From contig NZ_JAHKRM010000006.1 in assembly GCF_019396345.1 (NCBI RefSeq), positions 248,001 to 312,000 on the forward strand: 64,000 nucleotides of DNA, written 5' to 3'. Under the pieces are notes generated by a model. The model searched no databases and was not told the origin of the DNA. It saw only the letters and a program-made list of their open reading frames with translations. Within the stretch, counting starts at the first letter, position 1. Every line of letters begins with the position of its first letter. The stretch is from Nonomuraea guangzhouensis (GTDB taxonomy: Bacteria > Actinomycetota > Actinomycetes > Streptosporangiales > Streptosporangiaceae). Shown piece after piece: positions 27,070 to 34,636 of this stretch. A program made the position numbers and the translations under genes.

Positions 27070-27743
27070 CGTCGCTCCTCGGGCGTACCGGACGGTTCTT
27101 CCGGTATGCGGGACAGCTCGACACCTCTGAGCCGCAGACCGTGACGGCGCAGGTAGCCGCGGCCGTACAGCCGCTGGAAGGCGAGCAGGGCGGCGAGGGT
27201 GACGATGAGCAGGACGTCGTCCAGCAGCGGCACCGCGTCGATGGGCAGGGTGGCGGCCATGACGACGCGCAGGGCGGCGTCGGTCAGCAGGGCGGCGCCC
27301 CACACCGCCGTCATGATCCGGAGCAGGTGGCGGAACGCGGGATGGTCCGTCCAGTTCGCCGCCCATTGCTGTTGTTTGTCGCGATCTGAGATCACCCGCA
27401 TGGCCTCGTACAGGAACGGGCGCCGGCCGCAGAGCGTGATCAGTGCCCACAGGCCCAGTGCGCAGGTGCCCCAAGCGTTGCGGATCAGCAGCACGCGCGG
27501 GCTGCCGGAGACGAACGACATGGCGATGGTGATCACCATCGCGCCGAGCACGAACATGGTGATCCCGCTGACGCGCCGCTCGACGACCAGGCCGTGGACG
27601 GCTCGCGCCGCGGACAGCGTGCCCGCGGCCAGCAGCGCGATCCACTGGCTCACCCCGGCCGCCCGGAGCCCGTAGAAGATCACGAGCGGTCCGGCGAACT
27701 CCAGGGCGGCGACGGTCACCAGGCCGCGATGCGGCCCGCTCAC
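27066..27743 (-). CDS. VC0807-type membrane protein
   Basis: 225 residues with six or so hydrophobic segments and a central soluble stretch (RRPFLYEAMRVISDRDKQQQWAANWTDHPAFRHLLR). The pattern RPFLYEAMR...W...FR..LR followed by a membrane helix is that of the VC0807 family of uncharacterised membrane proteins; a relative is encoded at 40504-41154. GTG start overlaps the upstream TetR stop as GTGA, and its own stop overlaps the SDR start, indicating translational coupling in a three-gene operon. Confidence 0.75.
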   Translation of the reverse strand: MSGPHRGLVTVAALEFAGPLVIFYGLRAAGVSQWIALLAAGTLSAARAVHGLVVERRVSGITMFVLGAMVITIAMSFVSGSPRVLLIRNAWGTCALGLWALITLCGRRPFLYEAMRVISDRDKQQQWAANWTDHPAFRHLLRIMTAVWGAALLTDAALRVVMAATLPIDAVPLLDDVLLIVTLAALLAFQRLYGRGYLRRHGLRLRGVELSRIPEEPSGTPEERR

Positions 27744-28366
27744 TGCTCCACCCCGGCCGGCTGTGTGGCTCGGACGAATGTTCCGACGACGGTGCTGCGG
27801 TAGGCGTCGAAGTCGAGCGCGGGCACGCCGCGCATCCGAGGGGCCGCCGCGTCGATGGCCGCGCGGATCATCACCGCCATCGATCGGGCGTCGAAGTCGC
27901 CGAATTCACCGCCGCGCTGTCCCTCCTCCAGCAGCATGACGACCCCCTGGACGCTCGGCTCCTGGTAGCCGGCGGTGGAGTACGGCTCGCCCGCCTGGTC
28001 CCGTAGATGAGGTCCGATCTCGGTCAGGGCGGCCAGGTCGGTCGGGTGCTCCCGCAGGAACTCCAGATTCGACTCAAGGTAGGCCCGGAGGCGCCCGGGG
28101 GCGGTGGTCTCGGCTTTGACGCGCTCCAGGATGTAGGCGGCTCCCGCGTGGTAGACGTCTTCGACGATCTGCCGGATGAGGTCCTGCTTGCCCGCGAAGT
28201 GATACGAGATCATGCGGGGACTGCTGAGGCCGGCGCGCTCGGTGATCGTGGCGAAGGTGGCCTTCTCGTAGCCGATCTCGGCAATGGTCTCGATGGCCGC
28301 TCGGACGATCTGCGCCCGGCGGGCGGCGTTGGTGACGCTGTCTCTCGACTGCTTTTTTATCTGCAT
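27740..28366 (-). CDS. TetR-family transcriptional regulator
   Basis: 208 residues with an N-terminal TetR helix-turn-helix (RRAQIVRAAIETIAEIGYEKATFATITERAGLSSPRMISYHFAGKQDLI) and a ligand-binding C-terminal domain. It heads the operon with the VC0807-type and SDR genes. The ATG at 28366 has no ribosome binding site, and a promoter (28376-28404) would start transcription within about two bases of it, so the mRNA is probably leaderless. A perfect palindrome covers the start codon, giving a simple autorepression model. Confidence 0.88.
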   Translation of the reverse strand: MQIKKQSRDSVTNAARRAQIVRAAIETIAEIGYEKATFATITERAGLSSPRMISYHFAGKQDLIRQIVEDVYHAGAAYILERVKAETTAPGRLRAYLESNLEFLREHPTDLAALTEIGPHLRDQAGEPYSTAGYQEPSVQGVVMLLEEGQRGGEFGDFDARSMAVMIRAAIDAAAPRMRGVPALDFDAYRSTVVGTFVRATQPAGVEQ

Positions 28367-28404
28367 AGATAAAAAATGGTACCGCTAGATAAAATCGCTG
28401 TCGA
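28353..28404 (-). promoter_or_regulatory. TetR operon promoter with palindromic operator
   Basis: On the minus strand TCGACA (28404-28399) and TACCAT (28381-28376) are separated by 17 bases and form a good -35/-10 pair. A perfect inverted repeat, TTTTTTATCT (28353-28362) and AGATAAAAAA (28367-28376) around GCAT, overlaps the -10 and contains the TetR start codon. A further half site AGATAAAA lies at 28387-28394. The A/T-rich operator stands out strongly in this GC-rich region. Confidence 0.7.
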
Positions 28405-28445
28405 ACGAGGTGCCGCTCATGCCTGACGCTCGGCGGCTGTTCCTC

Positions 28446-28491
28446 GACCGGACACGGGACGTCGCCCGGAAGGTGGGATCACCGATGACGC
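28446..28491. repeat. 46-base duplicate of an internal helR segment
   Basis: Matches 30798-30843 at 44 of 46 positions, with 37 identical bases in a row (28455-28491 versus 30807-30843), in the same orientation. In helR this encodes the segment containing GDPTFRATSRVR. Flanking sequence does not match, so this is a small displaced fragment. Confidence 0.85.
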
Positions 28492-28534
28492 GGAGCGTCC
28501 CCACGTTCGCGCATGTGGACGTGGACCAGTCACT

Positions 28535-28680
28535 GCTCGGGGGCTGCTACCCGCTCCCGCCATGGGCAGTCGCAGTCCTTCGCGAGTTTGTCGCGACCCC
28601 ACAGGATCAGTCCCAGGGCCTGATAAAAGCCCTTGGCGCGAGCGAGATCGGAGACCCCAGCGTGATCAGAGTGATTCGCT
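28535..28680 (-). pseudogene. decayed VOC/glyoxalase-like gene remnant
   Basis: The minus strand reads DHAGVSDLARAKGFYQALG, the usual first strand and helix of a VOC-family protein, then jumps directly to LWGRDKLAKD, which corresponds to the C-terminal part of the intact paralogue at 35546-35956 (LYGRRALAKDVGVPMDG). The following PMAGAGS appears in another frame. The middle of the gene is therefore deleted and the end frameshifted. No functional product is expected. Confidence 0.6.
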
Positions 28681-28787
28681 GTTCCGTGCGATCGCGCCAC
28701 CCCGCCGCGGCTGATTGCGGCGACCGACCGGTCCGCGTCCGCTTCGGTCGTGTATGCGTTCGACATCGAGATCCGCATCAGCAGAAG

Positions 28788-28830
28788 ACGCCGGAGGGCC
28801 CGAATCGCGTTGATCCGGGCCCTCCGGCGT
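28788..28830 (-). terminator. strong hairpin terminator
   Basis: A perfect 15-base-pair stem (28788-28802 with 28816-28830, core CGCCGGAGGGCCCG) encloses a 13-base loop and begins 13 bases after the stop codon of the secreted protein gene at 28844-29584. There is no T-run, as is common in actinomycetes. Confidence 0.75.
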
Positions 28831-28843
28831 TCGGTGTCGCGTG

Positions 28844-29584
28844 TCAGCCAGTGACCGGGATGTCGGTCTTCACCGGCGTCGGGGTGGGCGCGGGCGTGGG
28901 CTCATCCTGCGTCTGCGTGACATTCTCGTCCCACTTGATCCAGTCGTGGGCCACCGTCCCGTGATCATCCCTACCGGGGTGAGTAGGGGGCGGCGTGTTG
29001 TTCGGTGTCGGCGTCGAGGTGGGCGTCCGCGTGGGAGTCGGGGTCACCGTGGGCGTGCCCGTGGGCGTCGGAGTCGGCGTCACAGTTGGCGTCGAAGTCG
29101 GGGTGGGTGTCACCGTCGGGGTGGGCGTCGGGGTGGACGTGGGCTCACACGCGACCCAGAACACCTTCTGCTTGGCCGCGCCATGCTCCCCCGCGAAGGT
29201 CCAGAACAGCTTGTAGTGCCCGTTAGGCAGGGTCATGTCGGCGGTACGGCCATGCCCGTCCTTGTCGAGCACGAGAGTGCTGCTCTTCACCGTGGTCTTG
29301 TCTCCCGTGGGCGGCCAGGACTTGATCTCCCAGCTCACCTGCTCGGCCGCGTCGAAGTTGAACCCGACCAGATAGAACACGCAGACGTTCGGTTCGTCGC
29401 GCTGGTCGTCCTCCGGCGTCGTCCACTTGTGGATCTTGACGTCGCCGTTGTCGCCGGGCGGCTTCCCATGGACCGCTCCAGCGGAGGCTGTATTGGAGAT
29501 GACGAGCACCGTCAGCGCTGCCACTGCGAACATGAGCGCCGCTGTGATCCAGCGACGAAGTGAAGAGGGGGTGGTAGGAGTCAC
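28844..29584 (-). CDS. secreted Thr/Pro-repeat surface protein ending in IPVTG
   Basis: 246 residues from a GTG at 29584 (GAGGTG 5 bases upstream). A signal peptide (RRWITAALMFAVAALTVLVISNTASAGA) is followed by a globular domain of about 110 residues with two cysteines (in NVCVFY and VACEP), a stretch of about 60 residues of TP-type repeats (TPTPTVTPTPTSTPTVTP pattern), and a tail ending TDIPVTG. IPVTG resembles a sortase sorting motif, but the stop follows at once, so the membrane span and basic tail needed for sortase processing are absent. The globular part resembles secreted proteins of unknown function. A strong hairpin lies just downstream. Confidence 0.75.
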   Translation of the reverse strand: MTPTTPSSLRRWITAALMFAVAALTVLVISNTASAGAVHGKPPGDNGDVKIHKWTTPEDDQRDEPNVCVFYLVGFNFDAAEQVSWEIKSWPPTGDKTTVKSSTLVLDKDGHGRTADMTLPNGHYKLFWTFAGEHGAAKQKVFWVACEPTSTPTPTPTVTPTPTSTPTVTPTPTPTGTPTVTPTPTRTPTSTPTPNNTPPPTHPGRDDHGTVAHDWIKWDENVTQTQDEPTPAPTPTPVKTDIPVTG

Positions 29585-29703
29585 GGCGGCACCTCGGGTG
29601 TCCTGAGAGAACTTGAGCCTCACTAGGCTCATCTGTCCAAAAGTGTCACACTATTGGGCTAGTAGCTTCAACCGTTCCAAACCGTTATCTAGCAGGCAAA
29701 ACT

Positions 29704-29719
29704 TGACACGCAGGTGTCA
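29704..29719. promoter_or_regulatory. inverted repeat before L,D-transpeptidase gene
   Basis: TGACAC-GCAG-GTGTCA forms a perfect 6-base inverted repeat and includes TTGACA (29703-29708), a consensus -35 hexamer. A matching -10 is not clear, so it may be an operator rather than a core promoter. Confidence 0.35.
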
Positions 29720-29740
29720 TCGAAATCTCAGGAGCCGATC

Positions 29741-30520
29741 GTGTCGCTCGATGTCCCCTGCCGAGTCATCGGCTCCGCGCTCGTCGCCATAAGCCTTGTC
29801 GCCTCGACCCCCGCCGGCGTCGCCGCGTCGCCCGTCACCCTCGCCACCGTCGCCTCGGTCACGGCGACCGCACTCCCCAAGGCCACCACGTTCACGGAGT
29901 TGAGCGGTCTCCCACAGGACGCCGACACGTACGGCAAGCTGAGCGGCATCGTGGTTCACCCCGCACGCACGGTGGCCGTCTACGCCCTGCCTGGCGGCAA
30001 GCCCACGGCCACCCTCCCAGCCAAGCAGCTCGGCAGCCAGACCTGGGTGCCGGTGGTGGAGGCGCGCAAGGGCTGGTACCGCGTGCTCCTGCCCAGCAAG
30101 CCCAACCACGTGACCGGCTGGATCAAGGCCAAGGGCCTGAAGAAGGCGCGCAGTCGCTACCGCGCCATCGTGAAACTGGGCACCAGGCAGCTGACCGTGA
30201 TGGCCGCCAGCAAGAAGCTCGGCACCTGGACGGTGGCCGTCGGCGGCCCTGAGACGCCCACCCCGGTGGGCAGGACCTTCCTGCTGGCCCTCGTGTCGCC
30301 GAAGAAGAAGGCCTACAGCCCGCTGATCCTGCCGCTCGGCACGCACTCGTCGACGCTCGACACCTTCGGCGGCGGTCCCGGGACAGTCGCCTTCCATGGC
30401 TGGCCGGACCGGAAGGTGTTCGGTAAGGCGGTCACGCACGGCTGCATCAGGGTGCCTGCTCGCGCGCTCAAGGTGCTGGCAGGACTGCCTCTGGGGACGC
30501 CGGTTCTGATCGCTCCCTGA
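29741..30520 (+). CDS. L,D-transpeptidase (YkuD family), secreted
   Basis: 259 residues. A signal peptide (VIGSALVAISLVASTPAGVAA) is followed by an SH3-like region (about 65-130, VHPARTVAVYALPGG through HVTGWIKAKGL) and a YkuD domain with the catalytic motif HGCIRV near the C-terminus and an upstream His in AFHGWPD. These enzymes make 3-3 crosslinks in peptidoglycan or attach proteins to it. GTG start at 29741 has AGGAG at 29730-29734, 6 bases upstream. Divergent from the secreted Thr/Pro-repeat protein. Confidence 0.88.
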   Translation: MSLDVPCRVIGSALVAISLVASTPAGVAASPVTLATVASVTATALPKATTFTELSGLPQDADTYGKLSGIVVHPARTVAVYALPGGKPTATLPAKQLGSQTWVPVVEARKGWYRVLLPSKPNHVTGWIKAKGLKKARSRYRAIVKLGTRQLTVMAASKKLGTWTVAVGGPETPTPVGRTFLLALVSPKKKAYSPLILPLGTHSSTLDTFGGGPGTVAFHGWPDRKVFGKAVTHGCIRVPARALKVLAGLPLGTPVLIAP

Positions 30521-30621
30521 GGATGGGGGCGGTGGCCAACGGGTCCTCGCCACGCTCCGACACGTGCTCGCGCATGCCGGAGAGAAACGACGGCGGCTAC
30601 CCCGCCCCCCGTGGTGCCACG

Positions 30622-30643
30622 CGACCGGACCTTCGTCCGGTCG
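30622..30643. terminator. hairpin between convergent genes
   Basis: CGACCGGAC, loop CTTC, GTCCGGTCG: a perfect 9-base-pair stem placed between the stop codons of the L,D-transpeptidase and helR genes, able to act in both directions. Confidence 0.65.
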
Positions 30644-30646
30644 ACG

Positions 30647-32797
30647 TCAGGAGCTTGTGAGGATGACGAGTTGCTGGGTCGCTCGGGTCATCGCGACATA
30701 ACGGTCGACCCCTCCTTCGATGCCCTCGCCGAACGCCTCGGGGTCGATGAGGACGACCAGGTCGAACTCGAGCCCCTTCGACAGCTCCGGAGTCAGTGAC
30801 CGTACGCGGGACGTCGCCCGGAAGGTGGGATCACCGATGACGCAGGCGATCCCGTCGGCATGCGCGGCGAGCCAGGTGTCGAGGATCGAGCCCAGGTCCG
30901 AGGTGGATCCGTGTACGACGGGGACGCCGCTGCCGCGGATGGAGGTCGGCACGTTGGCGTCCGGGAGCACGGCCCGGATGACCGGCTCGGCTTCCGCCAT
31001 GATCTCTTCCGGGGTCCGGTAGTTGATGCTCAGGGAGGCCAGATTGATCCGGTCGAGCCCGATCCGTTCGAGGCGTTCCTGCCACGACTCCGTGAACCCG
31101 TGCCTGGCCTGGGCACGGTCCCCGACGATGGTGAAGCTCCGGGACGGGCAGCGCAGCAGCAACATCTGCCACTCCGCGTCGGTCAGTTCCTGGGCCTCGT
31201 CCACGACGATGTGGGCGAACGGGCCGGCGAGCAGGTCCGGTTCGGTGCTGAGCAGCGCGGCCTCGTCGACCAGGGCGTCCCGTAGGTCCTGTCCGCGAAG
31301 CATCGTCACCGCGCCTTCACCGTCGTCATCGGCCTCGAGCAGGTTGTCGACGACGCCGGCCATGCGCTCGCGTTCGGCGGCGACGGAGGCCTTCTGCCGG
31401 CGCTTGCGTCGTGACGCCTCCGGGTCACCGAGGCGTTGCCGGGCCGCGTCCAGGAGCGGCAGGTCGGACACCGTCCAGGCCTGGGCGTCCGCGCGCCGCA
31501 GTCGCCGAACGTCGTCGACGCTGAGCCAGGGAGCGCACATCCGCAGGTAGGCGGGGACCGTCCACAGGTCTCCGACGAGGTCAGCCGCTTCGATCAGCGG
31601 CCACGCGCGGTTGAAGACCGTCAGCAGTTCCCTGTTCCGCAGCAGCGACTTGCGGAGCAGGTCGGGCGAGATGTCCTCATCGTCGTGCTTGTCGGCCAGG
31701 ATCGTGAGCAGCTCCTCCCAGATCTGGTCGCGTGCCTCGTTGTGCGGAGTGCCGGGTTCCGCCGCTTCGAACGCCTCGGCCCAGTCGTCGGCGCTCAGCC
31801 GGATGTCGGACCAGGGGGTCGTGACCGTCATCCCCTTGGTGGGCGGGTTCTCGTAGAACCTGACGGCCGGCTCGATCGCCTTCACCAGGTCCGCGGACGA
31901 CTTCAGGAGGGCCACGTCCGGGTCGGGCTCGATCGCGGCCGCGGCTCCCTCGGCGACGAGGTCCCGCAGCGTGCAGGTCTGTACGCCCTCCTCTCCGAGG
32001 CTGGGCAGGACGTCGGCGACGTAGGCCAGGTAGGGCTGGTGCGGACCGACGAACAGCACCCCGCCCCGGCGGTGACCGAGGCGAGGGTCGGAGTAGAGGA
32101 GGTAGGCCGAGCGGTGCAGGGCGACGACGGTCTTCCCCGTACCCGGACCGCCGTCGACGACGAGCGCGCCGCTGGATCCCGCGCGGATGATGGCGTCCTG
32201 GTCGGCCTGGATGGTGCCGAGCACGTCTCGCATCCGGGCCGACCGGTTGCCGCCCAGGCTGGCGATGAAGGCGGACTGGTCGTCGAGCGCGGCGTGCCCT
32301 TCGAACCCGTCCGAGGTGAACACCTCGTCCCAGTAGTCGCTGATCAGGCCCCGGGTCCAGCGGTACCTGCGGCGGCTCGCCAGACCCATCGGGTTGCCAT
32401 GGGTGGCTCCGAAGAACGGCTCGGCCGCGGGGGAGCGCCAGTCGAGCAGCAGCCGGCGGCCCGCGCTGTCCGTGAGGCCGAGTCGTCCGATGTACACGGG
32501 CTCGGGGTCGTCCGCGCTGACCATGTGCCCGAGGCACAGGTCCAGACCGAAGCGCCTCAGTGCGCGCAGGCGAGCGGTCAGCCGGTGGACCTCCAGGTCC
32601 CGGTCCAACGCCTGCCGGCCCTTGCCGCCGGGCGCCTTGCGCGCGGCGTCGAGACGGTCGGACAGGTCGGCGATCGCCTGCTCAAGGCTGTCCGCGATGG
32701 CCGCGAAGTGCTGCTCGTCGCCGGCGATCAGCTTCGGGTCGGCCTTGGGAGAGAGGTGGTCGGGAAGATCAAACGCGCTGGTGGTCAGCGGGTTCAC
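30647..32797 (-). CDS. helR: HelR-like RNA polymerase recycling helicase (HelD/UvrD superfamily)
   Basis: 716 residues of the HelD-type SF1 helicase group. An N-terminal coiled-coil-like region (about 25-90, IADSLEQAIADLSDRLDAARK) precedes motif I GGPGTGKT (216-223) followed by VVALHRSAYLLY; Walker B is HIVVDEAQELTDAEW, and IVGDRAQARHGF and SLSINYRTPEEI are motifs III/IV. The C-terminus reads GLEFDLVVLIDPE and YVAMTRATQQLVILT. Family knowledge: HelR displaces rifamycin-stalled RNA polymerase and gives rifamycin resistance in Streptomyces. A rifamycin-associated element lies about 74 bases upstream. GTG start at 32797 with GGAG 8 bases before. Part of the gene is duplicated at 28446-28491. Confidence 0.88.
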   Translation of the reverse strand: MNPLTTSAFDLPDHLSPKADPKLIAGDEQHFAAIADSLEQAIADLSDRLDAARKAPGGKGRQALDRDLEVHRLTARLRALRRFGLDLCLGHMVSADDPEPVYIGRLGLTDSAGRRLLLDWRSPAAEPFFGATHGNPMGLASRRRYRWTRGLISDYWDEVFTSDGFEGHAALDDQSAFIASLGGNRSARMRDVLGTIQADQDAIIRAGSSGALVVDGGPGTGKTVVALHRSAYLLYSDPRLGHRRGGVLFVGPHQPYLAYVADVLPSLGEEGVQTCTLRDLVAEGAAAAIEPDPDVALLKSSADLVKAIEPAVRFYENPPTKGMTVTTPWSDIRLSADDWAEAFEAAEPGTPHNEARDQIWEELLTILADKHDDEDISPDLLRKSLLRNRELLTVFNRAWPLIEAADLVGDLWTVPAYLRMCAPWLSVDDVRRLRRADAQAWTVSDLPLLDAARQRLGDPEASRRKRRQKASVAAERERMAGVVDNLLEADDDGEGAVTMLRGQDLRDALVDEAALLSTEPDLLAGPFAHIVVDEAQELTDAEWQMLLLRCPSRSFTIVGDRAQARHGFTESWQERLERIGLDRINLASLSINYRTPEEIMAEAEPVIRAVLPDANVPTSIRGSGVPVVHGSTSDLGSILDTWLAAHADGIACVIGDPTFRATSRVRSLTPELSKGLEFDLVVLIDPEAFGEGIEGGVDRYVAMTRATQQLVILTSS
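30798..30843. repeat. helR-internal copy of the 46-base repeat
   Basis: Source segment of the fragment at 28446-28491 (44 of 46 identical). Confidence 0.85.
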
Positions 32798-32870
32798 GTG
32801 ATTGGCTCCGATTTCGCGCTCCCATTTCCGCAGGTTCTGGCCTTACGGTCGGCAATCATGCGGCACGACC

Positions 32871-32890
32871 GGGGTCTTGCCGCAAGCCCC
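32871..32890 (-). promoter_or_regulatory. rifamycin-associated element (RAE)
   Basis: GGGGTCTTGCCGCAAGCCCC is a near-perfect inverted repeat whose core CTTGC-CGCAAG, read on the minus strand as GGGGCTTGCGGCAAG, matches the published RAE found upstream of rifamycin-resistance genes in actinomycetes. It lies 74 bases before the helR start in the orientation and position expected. Confidence 0.85.
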
Positions 32891-33014
32891 CCGGTGCGCT
32901 ATAGGTTGAGAGTGGAAGGGAGTGGATCGTCCCCTTTCCCGTTATGGTCCGCCGGTGTCACTGCTCCTGGCGTAGACACACATAGTCCGCTACGACGCGA
33001 TCGGTGACGACCTG

Positions 33015-33506
33015 TTACGTCCGGTAATTCTTCCCCACGGGCTTGCCGGGGATCGGCTTGGCGATAAGAGCGACAGGGATGAAGAAGCAGATCTGGCTGA
33101 TCGCCAGGGTCAGCGACCAGAGTGCCTTGTCGTCGTAGTGAGCGGATGCCCTGGCGTACAACTCGTCGGGAACGCGTTCCCCGAACGGGTTCGGGGTGAG
33201 GACGGCCTCCAGGACCTCCAGCGCGACCCGTTCGGCATCGGTGAAGTAGGGGGCGTCCCGCCATGACGCCACGGCGGTGATGCGCTCCTCTGTCTCCCCG
33301 GCCTTGCGGAGGAGGCCGGTCTGCCGGACGGTATGGTACGTGGCGCCGACGATCTGCCCGGCGCGGAGCTGCACCAGACCGACGGTAATCTGCGGAATCG
33401 AACCGTTCATAACGGCCCTGGACATGGCCCCGGCGATGATTCCCACCTCGGGAAAGAACTGGGTGGGGTAGGGCAGACGCGACCGAAGGTCGTCCTGAGC
33501 GGGCAT
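33015..33506 (-). CDS. carboxymuconolactone decarboxylase (AhpD-like) family protein lacking CxxC
   Basis: 163 residues. The segments VQLRAGQIVGATYHTVRQTG, AVASWRDAPYFTDAERVALEVLEAVL and YDDKALWSLTLAISQICFF align with carboxymuconolactone-decarboxylase-like proteins, where the first usually reads LRAxQINGCxYCxxMH. Both redox cysteines of that CxxC are replaced here (by Ala and His), so a peroxidase-type thiol reaction is unlikely. It is divergent from an ECF41 sigma gene, the standard ECF41 partner arrangement, and has an ECF41-like promoter. ATG 33506 follows GAGGAAG. Confidence 0.75.
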   Translation of the reverse strand: MPAQDDLRSRLPYPTQFFPEVGIIAGAMSRAVMNGSIPQITVGLVQLRAGQIVGATYHTVRQTGLLRKAGETEERITAVASWRDAPYFTDAERVALEVLEAVLTPNPFGERVPDELYARASAHYDDKALWSLTLAISQICFFIPVALIAKPIPGKPVGKNYRT

Positions 33507-33549
33507 CGCGAGGTCTTCCTCTCTCGATTTCAGCGGTGTTTCAGTAGCC

Positions 33550-33576
33550 GACGACACAACCGCCGGGAATGTGAGG
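33550..33576 (-). promoter_or_regulatory. ECF41-like promoter for the CMD-type gene
   Basis: On the minus strand CCTCACA (33576-33570) and CGTC (33553-33550) are exactly 16 bases apart, matching the ECF41 signature except for the first two bases of the -35. It would give a leader of about 35-40 bases to the ATG at 33506. Confidence 0.6.
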
Positions 33577-33656
33577 CGACGCGCCGACCTCACAGTTCAG
33601 GGCGCTGTTTCGTCGAACGGGTGAGGGCCGCCGCGACCAAGGGAGCCGACGACACC

Positions 33657-34580
33657 ATGACCACCCCAGACCCGAGCCTGAGCGCGATCATGAGCGAGCG
33701 GCGTCAGCTGATCAATCTGGCGTACCGGCTGCTCGGCTCCCTGGCCGATGCCGAGGATGTCGTCCAGGAGACCTACACCCGCTGGTACGCCATGTCCCGG
33801 CAGCAGCAGGACGCCATCGAATCGCCCGGCGCCTGGCTGACGACGGTGGCCAGTCGCATCTGCCTGGACCTGCTCGGCTCGGCCCGGGCCCGGCGGGAGC
33901 GCTACGTGGGCGAGTGGATCCCCGAGCCGCTGCCCGATCGTACGGAGTGGATCAGCGCGCGGCTGGGCGGCACCGCGGTCGACCCGGCCGAACGGGTCAC
34001 TCTCGACGAGTCGATCAACATGGCCTTCCTCGTCGTGCTCGAATCGATGACCCCGGCCGAACGCGTCGCGTTCATCCTGCACGACGTCTTCTGTCACTCA
34101 TTCGCCGAAGTGGCGGAGATCGTCGGCCGTACGCCTGCGGCCTGCCGTCAGCTGGCCTCGTCGGCCCGCCGTCGCATTCGTACGTCGCAGCAGGCTCCCG
34201 CGACTCCGGCGGTGCGGCAGGCCGGCATCGTCCGGGACTTCAAGCAGGCCTGGCAGGCCAAGGACATCGCCGCCCTCATCAGCCTGCTCGACCCGGACGC
34301 CACGGCGATCGCCGACGGCGGCGGCCTGGTCAGCGCCGTACTCCGGCCCATCCAAGGCAGCGAGCACATCGCGCGCTACGCCATCGACATCGCCAGTTTG
34401 GCGAGCGACATGGCGATCCTGGAGCGTACGGTCAACGGCCAGCCCGGCCTGATCGGTCAGCGGGACGGCGTCACCGTGATGGTGATGGCGTTCGACGTCG
34501 CAGGCGACCGGATCAAGCACATCTGGACGATCCGCAACCCCGAGAAGCTCCGGCCGTGGACCGCGGGGCCACAGCACTAG
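33657..34580 (+). CDS. ECF41-family sigma factor (SigJ-like) with SnoaL-like C-terminal domain
   Basis: 307 residues: sigma region 2 (LINLAYRLLGSLADAEDVVQETYTRWY, about 20-85), linker signature YVGEWIPEPL, region 4 (VAFILHDVFCHSFAEVAEIVGRTPAACRQLASSARRRI) and an NTF2-like C-terminal domain with ADGGG and a final IRNPEKL. These C-terminal elements are the ECF41 hallmarks and modulate the sigma factor in place of an anti-sigma protein. ATG 33657 follows GGGAG by 11 bases. Divergent from the CMD-type gene, its presumed target. Paralogous to 10174-11115. Confidence 0.9.
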   Translation: MTTPDPSLSAIMSERRQLINLAYRLLGSLADAEDVVQETYTRWYAMSRQQQDAIESPGAWLTTVASRICLDLLGSARARRERYVGEWIPEPLPDRTEWISARLGGTAVDPAERVTLDESINMAFLVVLESMTPAERVAFILHDVFCHSFAEVAEIVGRTPAACRQLASSARRRIRTSQQAPATPAVRQAGIVRDFKQAWQAKDIAALISLLDPDATAIADGGGLVSAVLRPIQGSEHIARYAIDIASLASDMAILERTVNGQPGLIGQRDGVTVMVMAFDVAGDRIKHIWTIRNPEKLRPWTAGPQH

Positions 34581-34595
34581 AGACGAGCAGGATCG

Positions 34596-34629
34596 GAGAA
34601 GCGCAGGTCATCGAGCCGTAGCTAGTGTG
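34596..34629 (+). repeat. 34-base leader repeat, copy A
   Basis: Begins GAGAAGCGCAGGTCATCGAG and ends just before the first VOC gene. It matches 35506-35539 at 30 of 34 positions. Because each copy sits directly before a VOC start and an AraC regulator lies between them, a shared promoter/operator is likely; the 3' part contains TAGTGT, a possible -10. Confidence 0.7.
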
Positions 34630-34636
34630 GATGGCT

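Noticed and set aside
28410..28964. Plus-strand open frame of 184 codons
   Set aside because: Runs across the helR fragment, the VOC remnant, a terminator and the antisense of a real gene; no domain and no ribosome binding site.
28995..29226. Plus-strand Val/Gly repeat frames opposite the Thr/Pro-repeat protein
   Set aside because: Antisense translation of the TP repeats; the minus-strand product has a signal peptide and a ribosome binding site.
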